Shown in pieces: positions 36,364-46,690 of a stretch of 64,000 nucleotides of DNA. The position numbers and the translations under genes were made by a program. Positions within the stretch are counted from its first letter, which is position 1. The number at the start of each line of letters is the position of its first letter. The notes below the pieces were generated by a model that worked only from the letters and a program-made list of their open reading frames with translations, searched no databases and was not told where the DNA came from. The stretch spans positions 220,249 to 284,248 of the forward strand of contig OMXV01000005.1 in the NCBI GenBank assembly GCA_900315075.1, in the 5' to 3' direction. This stretch comes from an uncultured Prevotellaceae bacterium (GTDB lineage: Bacteria; Bacteroidota; Bacteroidia; Bacteroidales; Bacteroidaceae).

Positions 36364-36409
36364 TCACCCCATCGCCCTATGTAAATTCAAGTAATCACCC
36401 TGTCGCCTT
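36356..36409 (+). repeat. 31-bp-period direct repeat at the HTCS 3' end
   Basis: TCAAGTAATCACCC...TCGCCyT occurs at 36356-36378 and again at 36387-36409. The first copy contains the stop codon and last two codons of the gene, so the 3' end was duplicated. Confidence 0.75.
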
Positions 36410-36442
36410 TGCTGCAACAATGTTGCAGCCCCAGAGACAGCA

Positions 36443-36480
36443 AAAAGCCGGATTGATCTTTGCAGGTCAATCCGGCTTTT
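36443..36480. terminator. Bidirectional terminator between HTCS and M16 peptidase genes
   Basis: AAAAGCCGGATTGA (36443-36456) pairs perfectly with TCAATCCGGCTTTT (36467-36480) around a 10-base loop. A-tract and T-tract at the two ends serve convergent genes on both strands. Confidence 0.93.
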
Positions 36481-36501
36481 GATAGTAATTGTGTGGTATA
36501 A

Positions 36502-39321
36502 TTATTTAGCTTTTGGCATCATCAGCACTTCTACTCTGTTGCCACTCTTGAGGATGACTTTCTTCAGGTGGTTGCTGATAGCCTTTGGTGTCACAGCCTC
36601 GACGGTCTGCTTATAGTCAGTGTGGATATCTACACCGAAACGATTCCAACGGTCAATCACGGTCAACCAGTAGTTATTGGTCTTGGCATCCACATCTGCT
36701 TGCTTCAGAAGAATCTGCTTCACCTTGTTCAGGTCTTCCACATTCGGACTGGCGATTGTTGCCTCCATACCTTTCTGGAACTCAGGCATGGCCTCGTTTA
36801 CCTTGTCAGGATTGAGCATGGCAGAACCTTGGATAGCCAGATAAGTTATCGGACCGCCAGTCATCACATTGGTGCTTGCACCGGCATGGTAGGCTGCTGA
36901 AAGACGCTCGCGAATCTCGCGGTTGAAGGTCATGTCAAGCATGCGGGATGTTATATCGTTGATGACATTGTTTTGCAAGGAGTATTTCACTGGCTTCGAA
37001 CGCCATGATACCAATGCCTGAGCCTGGGGATTCTCCATCTCTTTGTCGAAGTGATTTACCACTTTACCATTAGCGAGGGTTCTCAACTCTTTGATTTTCA
37101 GGTCGGGAGCGCCTTTTGATGGCAGTGAAGCGATATATTGCTCACACAACTCAATCAGTTGTGCTTCGTCGAAATTGCCTACGAAGGTGAAAGTGAAGTT
37201 GGCAGCATTGTTGAACATCATCTTGGCCATTTCCAATACACGGTCATAGCTTACGCTCTCTATTTGTTCAGCTGTCGGGATGCGGAAGCGTGGATTGTTC
37301 TTATAGGTGGTGCTCATCACTGAATCCTGGAATACCACCTGGCTGTTCAGACTCACGTTCTTCAACTGCATCTTGATGGCATCCAGATAAGTGTTCACGG
37401 CTTTCTCGTCTTTGTTCAGATTAGTGAAGCTCAGATATACCAGTTGCATCATGGTTTCAATGTCCTTTGGAGTGGAAGAACCTGAGATACCATGGCTCAC
37501 AGCGTCGAGGTCGAATGATGTGCTAACCTGCTTGCCGGCAAGGGCTTTCTGAAGGTCAGTCTGCATGAATTTGCCAAGAGCACTGTTGGATAATACGAGG
37601 CTGGCCATCTGAACGTTGTTGTTGTCAGCAAGGTCGAAGAGCGACTCGCCACCGAATGATGAGGCCTGTAATAGAATCTGCTCGGCATTGAAATCTGTCT
37701 GCTTCATCTGAACCTTTGCGCCATTCGAGAGGATGAGTTCTTTATATCCTAATGCTTTGTTTTCTGATACTTTTACTACGCTGCCCTTTTGTGGCAGTTC
37801 AGCCATCAGCGGTTCGGTAATGACGTTGTCCACGTATGCTTCCACTGTTTCTGCACGCACATCGGCCACAGCCTTCTTCATGTCGTCAACGCTGAAGTAC
37901 TGTTTGCCCTCTTTATCCTGCATAAATGCCATAGCGACAAAGTTGGAATCATTATCCAAAATCAGCTGTGGATACACTTGGTTCACAATGTCCACGGGGA
38001 GCATAGGAATCATAGCATTCATCAGTTTATATTCATCTTCGATTGAGGGGATAGGCTCGGCATCGATGAAGTTATCTACATACTGGCTGCAATAGTTGTG
38101 TGTCTCATACTTATCGCGGTTGTTGTAAATCTTCTCCAAACGGCTCTGGAATTCAGACTTCACTCGCTCGTATTCTGTAGCAGTGAAACCATGTTCCTTT
38201 ACGCGTTTCAATTCGCGCAGGGCGGCTGCAATAGCTTCCAGTTCTTTGCCCTCTTTAGGCATGATGGTAAGCATAAGGGCATCCTTGGTACGAGATACAA
38301 GATATGAACCGTATTCAACTCCAGCTTGGAGCAGCGGACTTTCTGGGTCTTGGCATACTTCGGCAAAACGAGCGTTCAGCATGTCGTTGGCCATATCGAC
38401 GGCATAGTCGAGAACCATGTATGTCATGTCGCCTTTCATCTCCTCAGGTACGGGGTCGGTCTTCATGGCCAACAGAATCAGCGACATCTGTTGCTCCTTG
38501 TCTTTGCCAATCACATAGATACCCTCGTCGTTGTCGGGAACTTCCACTGGTTCAACCTTGGCAGCATTTGCTGGAACAGTGATGCCCGAGAATAGTTCCT
38601 TGACTTTCTGCTCAGTGCGGTCAACGTCGATGTCGCCCACAATGATGACAGCCTGGTTGTCGGGACGATACCATTTGCGGTAGTAGGCACGAAGTGTTTC
38701 TGGCGAGCAACCGTCGATGACAGACATCAAACCGATGGGGAAACGCTCACCGTATTTCGAACCAGGATACAGTTCTGGCAGTTTCTGCTCCAGAATCTTC
38801 TGTGTACCGATAATGCGCATGCGATATTCATTGTGCACGATGTCGCGCTCTTGGTCAATTGCCTTGGCATCAAGTGTGATACCATTCGACCAATCCTTCA
38901 AAATCAACATACACGAGTCGATGGCTGTGATGCGAGTTGTAGGTACATCTTCAATATAATAGACCGTCTTGTCGGTTGAGGTGTATGCATTGAGGTTACG
39001 TCCATACTCCACGCCGATAGACTGAAGATACTCCTGCAGATTATTGTCTTTGAAATGGTCAGTGCCATTGAAAGCCATGTGCTCAAGTAAGTGAGCCAGA
39101 CCGCGCTGGTCGTCGTTCTCCTGCACAGAGCCTACCTTCTGGGCAATGTAGAAACTTGCCACTTTTTCAGGATAGTCGTTGTGGCGGATGTAGTAGGTGA
39201 GGCCATTATCCAGTTTACCAGTGCGCAAAGCAGGGTCCACAGGAATGGGCTGGGTAGTCTGAGCTGTGGCTGAGACTCCCACAAACAGTAAAACTGCTGA
39301 AAACAGATGCTTAATTTTCAT
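36502..39321 (-). CDS. Exported M16 family zinc peptidase (pitrilysin/insulinase-like)
   Basis: 939 aa. A signal peptide covers residues 1-20 (LFSAVLLFVGVSATAQ). The inverted zinc motif HLLEH has H77, E80 and H81, with E158 (QERDIVHNEY) at the right distance as third ligand. The second half repeats the fold without the motif, as in two-domain M16 enzymes that enclose short peptides. Probable role: degradation of peptides in the periplasm. It stands alone, convergent with the HTCS gene and divergent from the TamB-like gene. A TACTTTTG element lies upstream at 39372-39379. Confidence 0.95.
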   Translation of the reverse strand: MKIKHLFSAVLLFVGVSATAQTTQPIPVDPALRTGKLDNGLTYYIRHNDYPEKVASFYIAQKVGSVQENDDQRGLAHLLEHMAFNGTDHFKDNNLQEYLQSIGVEYGRNLNAYTSTDKTVYYIEDVPTTRITAIDSCMLILKDWSNGITLDAKAIDQERDIVHNEYRMRIIGTQKILEQKLPELYPGSKYGERFPIGLMSVIDGCSPETLRAYYRKWYRPDNQAVIIVGDIDVDRTEQKVKELFSGITVPANAAKVEPVEVPDNDEGIYVIGKDKEQQMSLILLAMKTDPVPEEMKGDMTYMVLDYAVDMANDMLNARFAEVCQDPESPLLQAGVEYGSYLVSRTKDALMLTIMPKEGKELEAIAAALRELKRVKEHGFTATEYERVKSEFQSRLEKIYNNRDKYETHNYCSQYVDNFIDAEPIPSIEDEYKLMNAMIPMLPVDIVNQVYPQLILDNDSNFVAMAFMQDKEGKQYFSVDDMKKAVADVRAETVEAYVDNVITEPLMAELPQKGSVVKVSENKALGYKELILSNGAKVQMKQTDFNAEQILLQASSFGGESLFDLADNNNVQMASLVLSNSALGKFMQTDLQKALAGKQVSTSFDLDAVSHGISGSSTPKDIETMMQLVYLSFTNLNKDEKAVNTYLDAIKMQLKNVSLNSQVVFQDSVMSTTYKNNPRFRIPTAEQIESVSYDRVLEMAKMMFNNAANFTFTFVGNFDEAQLIELCEQYIASLPSKGAPDLKIKELRTLANGKVVNHFDKEMENPQAQALVSWRSKPVKYSLQNNVINDITSRMLDMTFNREIRERLSAAYHAGASTNVMTGGPITYLAIQGSAMLNPDKVNEAMPEFQKGMEATIASPNVEDLNKVKQILLKQADVDAKTNNYWLTVIDRWNRFGVDIHTDYKQTVEAVTPKAISNHLKKVILKSGNRVEVLMMPKAK

Positions 39322-39371
39322 TATAAATTAGTTTAGATATTGGTTTGACTCTTTTTCAACATTTGAACGTG

Positions 39372-39379
39372 CAAAAGTA
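39372..39379 (-). promoter_or_regulatory. -7 promoter element of the M16 peptidase gene
   Basis: TACTTTTG on the minus strand, 51 bases upstream of the ATG at 39321; divergent from the TamB promoter. Confidence 0.5.
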
Positions 39380-39461
39380 CGAAAAAAAGGCTATATAAAG
39401 TGTTTTTTTACATTAAAAAACCTTTCATTTTAATTTATTTGAGTTTCATGTGCATGAAAAT

Positions 39462-39492
39462 TTTGATATTTCGCCAAAAACGCATACCTTTG
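39462..39492 (+). promoter_or_regulatory. Promoter of the tamB-tamA-like operon
   Basis: TTTG at 39462-39465, a 19-base spacer, and TACCTTTG at 39485-39492: a textbook Bacteroidetes -33/-7 pair. The ATG is 17 bases further on. Confidence 0.85.
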
Positions 39493-39508
39493 CGCATATT
39501 TAGTGCCT

Positions 39509-42500
39509 ATGAAAAAGGTTCTCAAGTGGGTTTTGATTATTATTCTCATCCCAATTATACTCTTTTTGGTGCTGGCTTTGCTGCTCTATCTACCACCTGT
39601 GCAAAACTGGGCGGTCGATAAGGTGGCCGAATATGCGTCTGAGAAGACAGGGATGGATATTTCGGTAGGACATGTCTCGCTGAAATTCCCACTCGACTTG
39701 GCTGTGGATGATTTCAAGGTTATCAAGGACAACGACTCCATCCCTGGTGTGCGCGACACCATTGCCGACATAGGCCAGTTGGTGGTTGATATACAGTTGA
39801 TGCCGCTATTTAAAAGTCAGGTGGAAATCGACGAGTTTCAGCTCAACAAGGCCAAAATCAATACCAATGGTTTCATTGCCGACTTCCGGCTGCAGGGGGA
39901 TATTGAGAAGATGACACTTCAGAGTCATGGGGTTGACTTGAACAAATCGATGGCAAATGTCAATAACATTTCGATTGACAATGCACAACTGCACATATTC
40001 CTGCCCGACTCCGTACCTCCCGATTCTTCTGTAAACAACTGGAAAGTTCATATCGACGAAGTGAAGTTTGCCAAATCCAACCTCACCGTCCACATGCCAG
40101 GCGATGTTACCGAGATGAGTGTCGGACTGCCCGACGCATTAGCCAAGGGTACAAATATAGACCTCAGTACGGGTACATTCAAGATTGGCCACGTGGAGTC
40201 ACGACAAGGTGCCTTTACCTACGACAACAAATTGGTGAATCCCGTCAGCGGCCTTGATGCCAACCATATCGCTATGTCGGATTTGAATCTCATCGTCGAT
40301 TCCATCTCGTTGAGTTCACCTAACATCGACCTCAATTTGCGACAATGCTCGTTTAAGGAGAAAAGCGGTATTACAGTTGACGATTTCTTGGGTATTGTCA
40401 GTATGGACTCCACCCGCCTGTCTGTGCCGGCATTCAGCATGCGCACTCCCGACTCAAATCTCTCTGCCAAGATTGAAATGGACTTGAATGCTTTTGAGGA
40501 TTTCAATCCTGGAAAGGTGTATGCTGATGTCGATGGCTACTTAGGCAAGCAAGACCTGATGCGGTTTATGGGGGATATGCCTCAGGATTTTGTCAAGAAA
40601 TGGCCCAATCAACCACTCAGCATCAGGGGAAAGGTCAGGGGGAATATGCAGCGTGCGGACCTCAATGGGGTCAATCTCTCACTGCCCACTGCGTTTAATC
40701 TCAATGCGTCTGGATATGTGGCCAACCTTACCGACCCTTCGAATTTGAAAGCCGACCTCAAACTGAAAGGTAATACCGATAACCTCGACTTCGTTACTGC
40801 AATGCTGCCGCCGGATGTTAACCGGGAAGTGAAAATACCACGGGGGATAGGTATTGATGGTACATTTAAGGCCAATGGCCCTGTCTATGGTGCTGATTTT
40901 ACTGCTACAGAGGGTGGCGGAACGCTCAAAGCAAACGTAGCGCTCGACTCCAAACGGATGAAATATTCCACCACACTCGATGCCAAACAGTTCCCCTTGC
41001 AACATTTCCTCCCCAATATGGGCCTCTCGCCCATCTCTGCCTATTTGGAGGCAGATGGGGTGGGGACAGACATCATGTCGAAATCCACATCACTCAGAGC
41101 TAAAGCCAATATTCAGCATTTTAAATATGGTGGATATGATTTTGATGGCATGAAGGCCACAGCTTCCATCAATAACGGACGCATCGATGCCGACATCTCC
41201 AGTCATAGCCCATTATTTGACGGTACGGTGTCGTTTGATGCACTCATCAGTTCCAAACAGCTGCAAGGTACGTTCTCTTGCGACCTAAACAATGCCGACC
41301 TCTACCAGTTACGGATTGCCGATACACCTTTAACTGTCTCAGGATGCGCCCATGTGGATATCGACTCCGATTTCAAAGACTATTATAAGGTGAAAGGGTC
41401 GTTGGCTGGTGTCTCTATGTTTTATAAAAATGCGTATTATAGGCCCGATGATCTCGATATCGATTTGCTCACACGCCGTGATACCACCTACGCGCACATC
41501 AATAGTGGCGATTTCCAGTTGAACATGAATGGAAAGGGTGGATATGAGAAACTGTTGAAGGAAGTGGATAACTTCACCGCTGAACTCACAAAACAGCTGA
41601 AAGATAAGCATTTCAATCGTGAAGAACTGCAGCAGAAACTGCCCAATGCCAATCTTTATCTCAATACCGGAAACGAAAATTTCTTTGCCGACCTTTTGCA
41701 GGAAGAGGGCTTCTCATTCGAGCATCTGCAAGTGGATATGACATCATCACGCTCTACCGGCCTTAATGGCAATCTCTATGTGAAGTCATTCGCCAAAGAC
41801 AGCCTCATTTTTGATGATGTGAACTTTGCTATCATCACCGACAGTACAGGATTCAAATACAATGGCCAGGTATATAATGGTCCCGACAACCCCTTCTATG
41901 CCTTCAATGCCATGTTCGATGGGGCAATTGTGGAGCATGGTGCAGAAATCAACGCCAAGGTCTATGACAAGGACGAGCGTCTCGGGCTCGACATCGGAGC
42001 TGTTGCTGCCATTGAACCCAATGGCGTGAGAATCAATCTTGTCGATACAAAGCCAGTCATCGGATATATGCCTTTTACTGCTAACGAGGATAACTATATC
42101 TTCTTAGGAGATGACAACCGACTGTCGGCGAAGCTCACATTGAAATCCGAACAGGGTACGACGTTGCAGGTATATACCAACGATGCCAACGAGGATGCAT
42201 TGCAAGACCTCACCGTCAGTGTGCATCAACTCGACCTTGGAAAACTGATGTCCACCTTGCCGTTCTTACCCAATGTGAAGGGCGAGATGGAGGGTGATTT
42301 CCATATAGTGCAGACCACTTCTGATATGACCGTGTCGAGTGCCATGAATATTGAGTCGCTGATGTATGAGGATTTGCCGATGGGAAATATCGGCACCGAA
42401 TTTGTCTATATGCCTAATGAGGATGGTTCACACCATATCGATGGTGTCATCTTCAGCGAAGGAAATGAAGTTGGCTCCGTTGTGGGTACATACAATCCCA

Positions 42501-44224
42501 ATGGAAATGGAAGCCTCGATGCCGACACGCATTTGGAGAGTCTGCCACTGTCGCTCATCAATGGCTTCATGCCCGACCAGATTATTGCGCTGAAAGGCAC
42601 GGCCAATGGTGATCTCACGGTGAGAGGTCCTCTCTCGAAATTAGATATCAATGGCGAATTGGCTTTCAGTGATGCGTCGTTGTATAGTCTGCCATACGGA
42701 TTCAATTTCTCCATGACAAAAAATAATCCGAAGAAAGGGGAAAAGATTGAAGACCCCAAAGTGAGAATCGTAGGCAGCAATTTACTATTTGAGGACTTCA
42801 AACTCTATGCTCGTAACGATAGTGCCTTGCACATCAACGGCAAGTACGATTTCTCTGTTTTCGACAATATGAATGTCGATTTAAGGATACGGGCACGCAA
42901 TTTCCAGCTCATCAATGCAAAGGAAAACCTCAAGTCGGAAGCATACGGAAAAGCGTATGTGAATTTATTCTCAACAATTAAGGGTCCTGTCGATTATCTC
43001 TCAATGAGGGGTAGGTTGGATGTGCTTGGCTCCACTGATATGACCTACGTGCTGCGTGACTCTCCTCTCACTGCCGACACACGTATGGAAGAACTTGTGA
43101 AATTTGTTGATTTCAACGACTCTGTAGAGCATGTGGTCAGACGACCGGCACCATCTGGGTTTAATATGGACATGGATATCCATATCGACCAGGATGCACA
43201 CATAGTATGCGACCTCAAACCCGACCACTCCAATTATATCGACCTTATTGGGGGGGGCGACTTGCGTATGCGGTATAATGTTGTCGATGACCTTAAACTC
43301 ACTGGGCGCTACACATTAAGCAACGGTGAGATGAAGTATTCGCTGCCCATTATTCCGTTGAAGACCTTTACCATACAAGATGGCAGCTATGTGGAATTCC
43401 GGGGCGACCCCATGAATCCATCTCTACATATCACTGCTACTGAGCATAGAAAGGCATCGGTTGAAGACGAGTCTGGTGGCACAAGGTCGGTTGATTTCGA
43501 TTGTGGCGTGATTATCACACAGACGCTCAACGATATGGGGCTTGAATTTACTATTAATGCGCCCGATGATATGTCATTGGCCTCCGAACTTGCCTCAATG
43601 ACAACTGAGGAGAGAAGCAAGGTGGCTGTCACTATGTTGACCACGGGTATGTATTTGGCCGATGGTAATACTGGTGGGTTCTCCATGAATGGTGCTTTGA
43701 GCTCGTTCCTTCAGAGCGAAATCAACAATATCACGGGCAATGCCCTCCGTACACTTGATTTCACTGTGGGTGTGGATAATGCCACTGATGCCTCTGGCTC
43801 CATGTACACCGACTATTCATTTAAGTTTGCCAAACGCTTCTGGAACAACCGTTTGCGTGTAGTCGTGGGTGGCAAGGTTTCCACCGGTTCCGAAATTGAA
43901 AACCACAATCAGTCGTTCTTCACCAATGTTACCTTCGAGTATCGTTTGAGTACCACCTCTAATAAATACCTGAAAGTGTTCTACGACCGCGACTCATACG
44001 ACTGGTTTGAAGGTGAAATTGGGGAATATGGGGCAGGTTTCCTGTGGAGGCGCAAGTTGCAGCATTTCCGCGACATCTTCAAATTCAAAAACGAAAATGA
44101 GACACTGCGACTGCCCACACGTGTCAGACGGGATTCCACCTCTAACAATTTCTCAAACCCCACGTTGTTGAATCGAAGTGCTCGTTCCGATAGTGATTCC
44201 ATACCAAAAGCAGAAAGACCATGA
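39509..44224 (+). CDS. TamB-like translocation and assembly module protein (AsmA/DUF490 family)
   Basis: 1571 aa from the ATG at 39509 (MKKVLKWVLIIILIPIILF); an in-frame GTG six bases upstream is less likely. One N-terminal membrane span (about 6-28) is followed by a very long periplasmic beta-strand repeat region (AsmA-like) and a C-terminal DUF490/TamB domain (YTLSNGEMKYSLPIIPLKTF, GSYVEFRGDPMNPSL, then YSFKFAKRFWNNRLRVVVGGKVSTG). Such proteins bridge inner and outer membrane and help assemble outer membrane proteins or move lipids. It overlaps the next gene, an Omp85 protein, by 4 bases, matching the known TamB-TamA partnership. Confidence 0.93.
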   Translation: MKKVLKWVLIIILIPIILFLVLALLLYLPPVQNWAVDKVAEYASEKTGMDISVGHVSLKFPLDLAVDDFKVIKDNDSIPGVRDTIADIGQLVVDIQLMPLFKSQVEIDEFQLNKAKINTNGFIADFRLQGDIEKMTLQSHGVDLNKSMANVNNISIDNAQLHIFLPDSVPPDSSVNNWKVHIDEVKFAKSNLTVHMPGDVTEMSVGLPDALAKGTNIDLSTGTFKIGHVESRQGAFTYDNKLVNPVSGLDANHIAMSDLNLIVDSISLSSPNIDLNLRQCSFKEKSGITVDDFLGIVSMDSTRLSVPAFSMRTPDSNLSAKIEMDLNAFEDFNPGKVYADVDGYLGKQDLMRFMGDMPQDFVKKWPNQPLSIRGKVRGNMQRADLNGVNLSLPTAFNLNASGYVANLTDPSNLKADLKLKGNTDNLDFVTAMLPPDVNREVKIPRGIGIDGTFKANGPVYGADFTATEGGGTLKANVALDSKRMKYSTTLDAKQFPLQHFLPNMGLSPISAYLEADGVGTDIMSKSTSLRAKANIQHFKYGGYDFDGMKATASINNGRIDADISSHSPLFDGTVSFDALISSKQLQGTFSCDLNNADLYQLRIADTPLTVSGCAHVDIDSDFKDYYKVKGSLAGVSMFYKNAYYRPDDLDIDLLTRRDTTYAHINSGDFQLNMNGKGGYEKLLKEVDNFTAELTKQLKDKHFNREELQQKLPNANLYLNTGNENFFADLLQEEGFSFEHLQVDMTSSRSTGLNGNLYVKSFAKDSLIFDDVNFAIITDSTGFKYNGQVYNGPDNPFYAFNAMFDGAIVEHGAEINAKVYDKDERLGLDIGAVAAIEPNGVRINLVDTKPVIGYMPFTANEDNYIFLGDDNRLSAKLTLKSEQGTTLQVYTNDANEDALQDLTVSVHQLDLGKLMSTLPFLPNVKGEMEGDFHIVQTTSDMTVSSAMNIESLMYEDLPMGNIGTEFVYMPNEDGSHHIDGVIFSEGNEVGSVVGTYNPNGNGSLDADTHLESLPLSLINGFMPDQIIALKGTANGDLTVRGPLSKLDINGELAFSDASLYSLPYGFNFSMTKNNPKKGEKIEDPKVRIVGSNLLFEDFKLYARNDSALHINGKYDFSVFDNMNVDLRIRARNFQLINAKENLKSEAYGKAYVNLFSTIKGPVDYLSMRGRLDVLGSTDMTYVLRDSPLTADTRMEELVKFVDFNDSVEHVVRRPAPSGFNMDMDIHIDQDAHIVCDLKPDHSNYIDLIGGGDLRMRYNVVDDLKLTGRYTLSNGEMKYSLPIIPLKTFTIQDGSYVEFRGDPMNPSLHITATEHRKASVEDESGGTRSVDFDCGVIITQTLNDMGLEFTINAPDDMSLASELASMTTEERSKVAVTMLTTGMYLADGNTGGFSMNGALSSFLQSEINNITGNALRTLDFTVGVDNATDASGSMYTDYSFKFAKRFWNNRLRVVVGGKVSTGSEIENHNQSFFTNVTFEYRLSTTSNKYLKVFYDRDSYDWFEGEIGEYGAGFLWRRKLQHFRDIFKFKNENETLRLPTRVRRDSTSNNFSNPTLLNRSARSDSDSIPKAERP

Positions 44225-46662
44225 CACCTTATAAATATATATATGTTCATCTCTCTATTTGCCTCCTTGTGGCTATGTCGTGCTTGGTGGCATGCGATGT
44301 GACCAAAGGTGTGCCCGAAGGAGAACATCTCTATGTGGGTATTGATAAGGTGAATTATACCAATTATGAGAAAAACGACCATTTTGTAGCTACACAGGAG
44401 GAGGTGGAAGCTGCGTTGGCATGTGAACCCAATGGTGCGTTATTCGGTAGTTCCTACTATCGTTCTCCCTTCCAATACAGATTATGGCTGTGGAACAAAT
44501 ACCACGACAGAGATACAAAATTCGCACGTTGGATGACAAAATCATTCGGTAAGGCACCTGTGTTGATGAGCAATGTTACCCCCGACCTGAGGGCTACGGT
44601 GGCACAGTCAACATTGGTCTCACATGGCTATTTCAACGGCACAGTGTCAGCGCATGAAGTGGAAATGTCTAACCCCAAGAAACAAAAGGTAAGATACGAT
44701 GTGGACATGGGGCATCTTTACACCCTCGATTCCATTAGCTATGACAATTTCCCTGAGGCGGCCATGACTCTTATTGATAGCTTGTCCGACGAAAAACTAA
44801 TTGCTACTGGCGACCCCTTCGATGTCTCAACTCTCGATGCCGAGCGTACACGCTTGGCCACTCTTTTTCGTGACAATGGCTATTTCTTTTATGAGCCGGG
44901 GTATGCCTCCTACTTGGCTGATACACTTCAGGTGCCAGGAAAAGTGCAACTCCGACTGCAACTTGCCGACAGTCTGCCCGACCAAGTCCTTCGTAGATGG
45001 CATATTGGTAAAATCGATGTGAATGTAAGAAGAGATAGGCGGGAAGAGTTGGACACTTCGCTCGTCCATAGAAGAAAAACACTGCATTTTCATGGTTCAA
45101 GACCACCTGTGCGAAAAGAGGTCATCTTAGGGGATGTCAGAATTAGTAGAAGAAAACCATTTGATTACTCTCAATACCAGGAATCTGTGGGCAGATTGGC
45201 AAATTCAGGTCTTTATAGTTCGGTGGATTTCAGTTTTACCCCACGAGAGGCGGACTATTCTTCTGATACGCTCGACTTGTTAGTCAACTGCATCCTTGAC
45301 AAACCATACGATTTTTATGTGGAGACCAACATGAAGGGTAAAACCTCTGGTTTCCTCGGTCCACAACTTATCGTGGGTCTTACCAAGCGGAATGCTTTTA
45401 AGGGGGGCGAGAAACTGGACGTGAATATGCATGGCTCCTATGAGTGGCAGACGGGACACCCCTTCGACGGTTCTTCGTCAAGGGTTAATTCTTATGAATA
45501 TGGATTTGATGCATCGCTCGAGATTCCCCGAATCGTCAATCCCTTCCGCGACAGAGACAGAGAAGAGAAAATTCAGGAAAGAACAATGCAATCTACCGAG
45601 ACGAGGAACAGAAGGAATGGCATAACGATGGGTACCGACTCAGTCTCGTCTAATACTACTCAAAGACGTAGAAGGCGGAGGAGATATTTCTCTACACCTT
45701 CCACCCTTATCAAGGCGTCTTCAACGACTGTCAACCGCTCCGGATATTTCAAACGCCATATTGTCTCGGGTGAGTTTACCTACAAGATTCAGCCGTCGCA
45801 GCGATGGATGCATGAGATTACGCCACTCATGGTGGAATACAATTACTTGAAGAAGGGCACCGACAAATTCTTTGAGATGGTGTCGGAGTCACCCTACCTG
45901 TTAGCCTCTATGATGGATATTTTCATTCCCAAGTTAAAATATTCTGTCAAATATACGAGTCCTTCAGATTATCGTAATCCCATCTATTGGAATGCCTCTG
46001 TCAGCGAGGCAGGAAATTTGCTCTCATTGGGGTATATGATTGCAGGGAAAAAGTGGGGCGATTCTTATAAAGAGTTGTTCAAAAATCCTTATGCTCAGTT
46101 CTTTAAGGTTGAAACTGGTATTACCAAGCATTGGAGCGTCTCCGAACACGACAAATTGGTGGCGCATGCCGATGCCGGTGTGATATGGAGCTATGGTAAT
46201 TCACAATATGCTCCTTATACCGAGCAGTTCTGGGTGGGCGGTGCCAACAGCATCAGGGCGTTCACCGTCAGAAGTGTTGGTCCGGGCAACTATCGTTCGT
46301 ACTACCGAAAGTGGAGATTTATAGAGCAAGTGGGCGACATCAAATTGCAGGCAAACCTTGAGTATAGGCCTCGGCTCTTCGACAACCTCTATGGTGCCAT
46401 CTTCCTTGATGCTGGCAATGTGTGGTCGTTTGATGCCTACGATGAGGCAGAGGATTATAAATTTGATTTGAAGGATGCTTTCAGCCAAGTAGCATTAGGC
46501 ACCGGCATTGGTCTGAGATACGACCTCGATTTCTTTGTCATCCGACTCGACTGGGGCGTTGCGCTCCATGCACCTTATGACACAGGAAAGAGTGGCTTTT
46601 ACAATATAAAACACTTCAAGGATGGGCAGAGCATTCATTTCGCCATCGGCTATCCATTCTAA
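44221..46662 (+). CDS. TamA/BamA-like Omp85 outer membrane protein (lipoprotein form)
   Basis: 813 aa. The N-terminus (MTPYKYIYVHLSICLLVAMSCLVAC) ends in a lipobox LVAC with Cys near residue 25, a lipid-anchored variant common in Bacteroidetes. POTRA-like alpha/beta segments run to ~residue 350, then a beta-barrel of the Omp85 surface-antigen type (KGGEKLDVNMHGSYEWQ, QFWVGGANSIRAFTVRSVGPG, GTGIGLRYDLDFFVIRLDWGVALH) ends in an aromatic (AIGYPF). A Ser/Arg-rich loop (RRRRRRRYF) lies in the middle. It is coupled by ATGA to the TamB-like gene. Confidence 0.92.
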   Translation: MTPYKYIYVHLSICLLVAMSCLVACDVTKGVPEGEHLYVGIDKVNYTNYEKNDHFVATQEEVEAALACEPNGALFGSSYYRSPFQYRLWLWNKYHDRDTKFARWMTKSFGKAPVLMSNVTPDLRATVAQSTLVSHGYFNGTVSAHEVEMSNPKKQKVRYDVDMGHLYTLDSISYDNFPEAAMTLIDSLSDEKLIATGDPFDVSTLDAERTRLATLFRDNGYFFYEPGYASYLADTLQVPGKVQLRLQLADSLPDQVLRRWHIGKIDVNVRRDRREELDTSLVHRRKTLHFHGSRPPVRKEVILGDVRISRRKPFDYSQYQESVGRLANSGLYSSVDFSFTPREADYSSDTLDLLVNCILDKPYDFYVETNMKGKTSGFLGPQLIVGLTKRNAFKGGEKLDVNMHGSYEWQTGHPFDGSSSRVNSYEYGFDASLEIPRIVNPFRDRDREEKIQERTMQSTETRNRRNGITMGTDSVSSNTTQRRRRRRRYFSTPSTLIKASSTTVNRSGYFKRHIVSGEFTYKIQPSQRWMHEITPLMVEYNYLKKGTDKFFEMVSESPYLLASMMDIFIPKLKYSVKYTSPSDYRNPIYWNASVSEAGNLLSLGYMIAGKKWGDSYKELFKNPYAQFFKVETGITKHWSVSEHDKLVAHADAGVIWSYGNSQYAPYTEQFWVGGANSIRAFTVRSVGPGNYRSYYRKWRFIEQVGDIKLQANLEYRPRLFDNLYGAIFLDAGNVWSFDAYDEAEDYKFDLKDAFSQVALGTGIGLRYDLDFFVIRLDWGVALHAPYDTGKSGFYNIKHFKDGQSIHFAIGYPF

Positions 46663-46690
46663 ATACACACTCTATATAAGCTTTTAAGCG

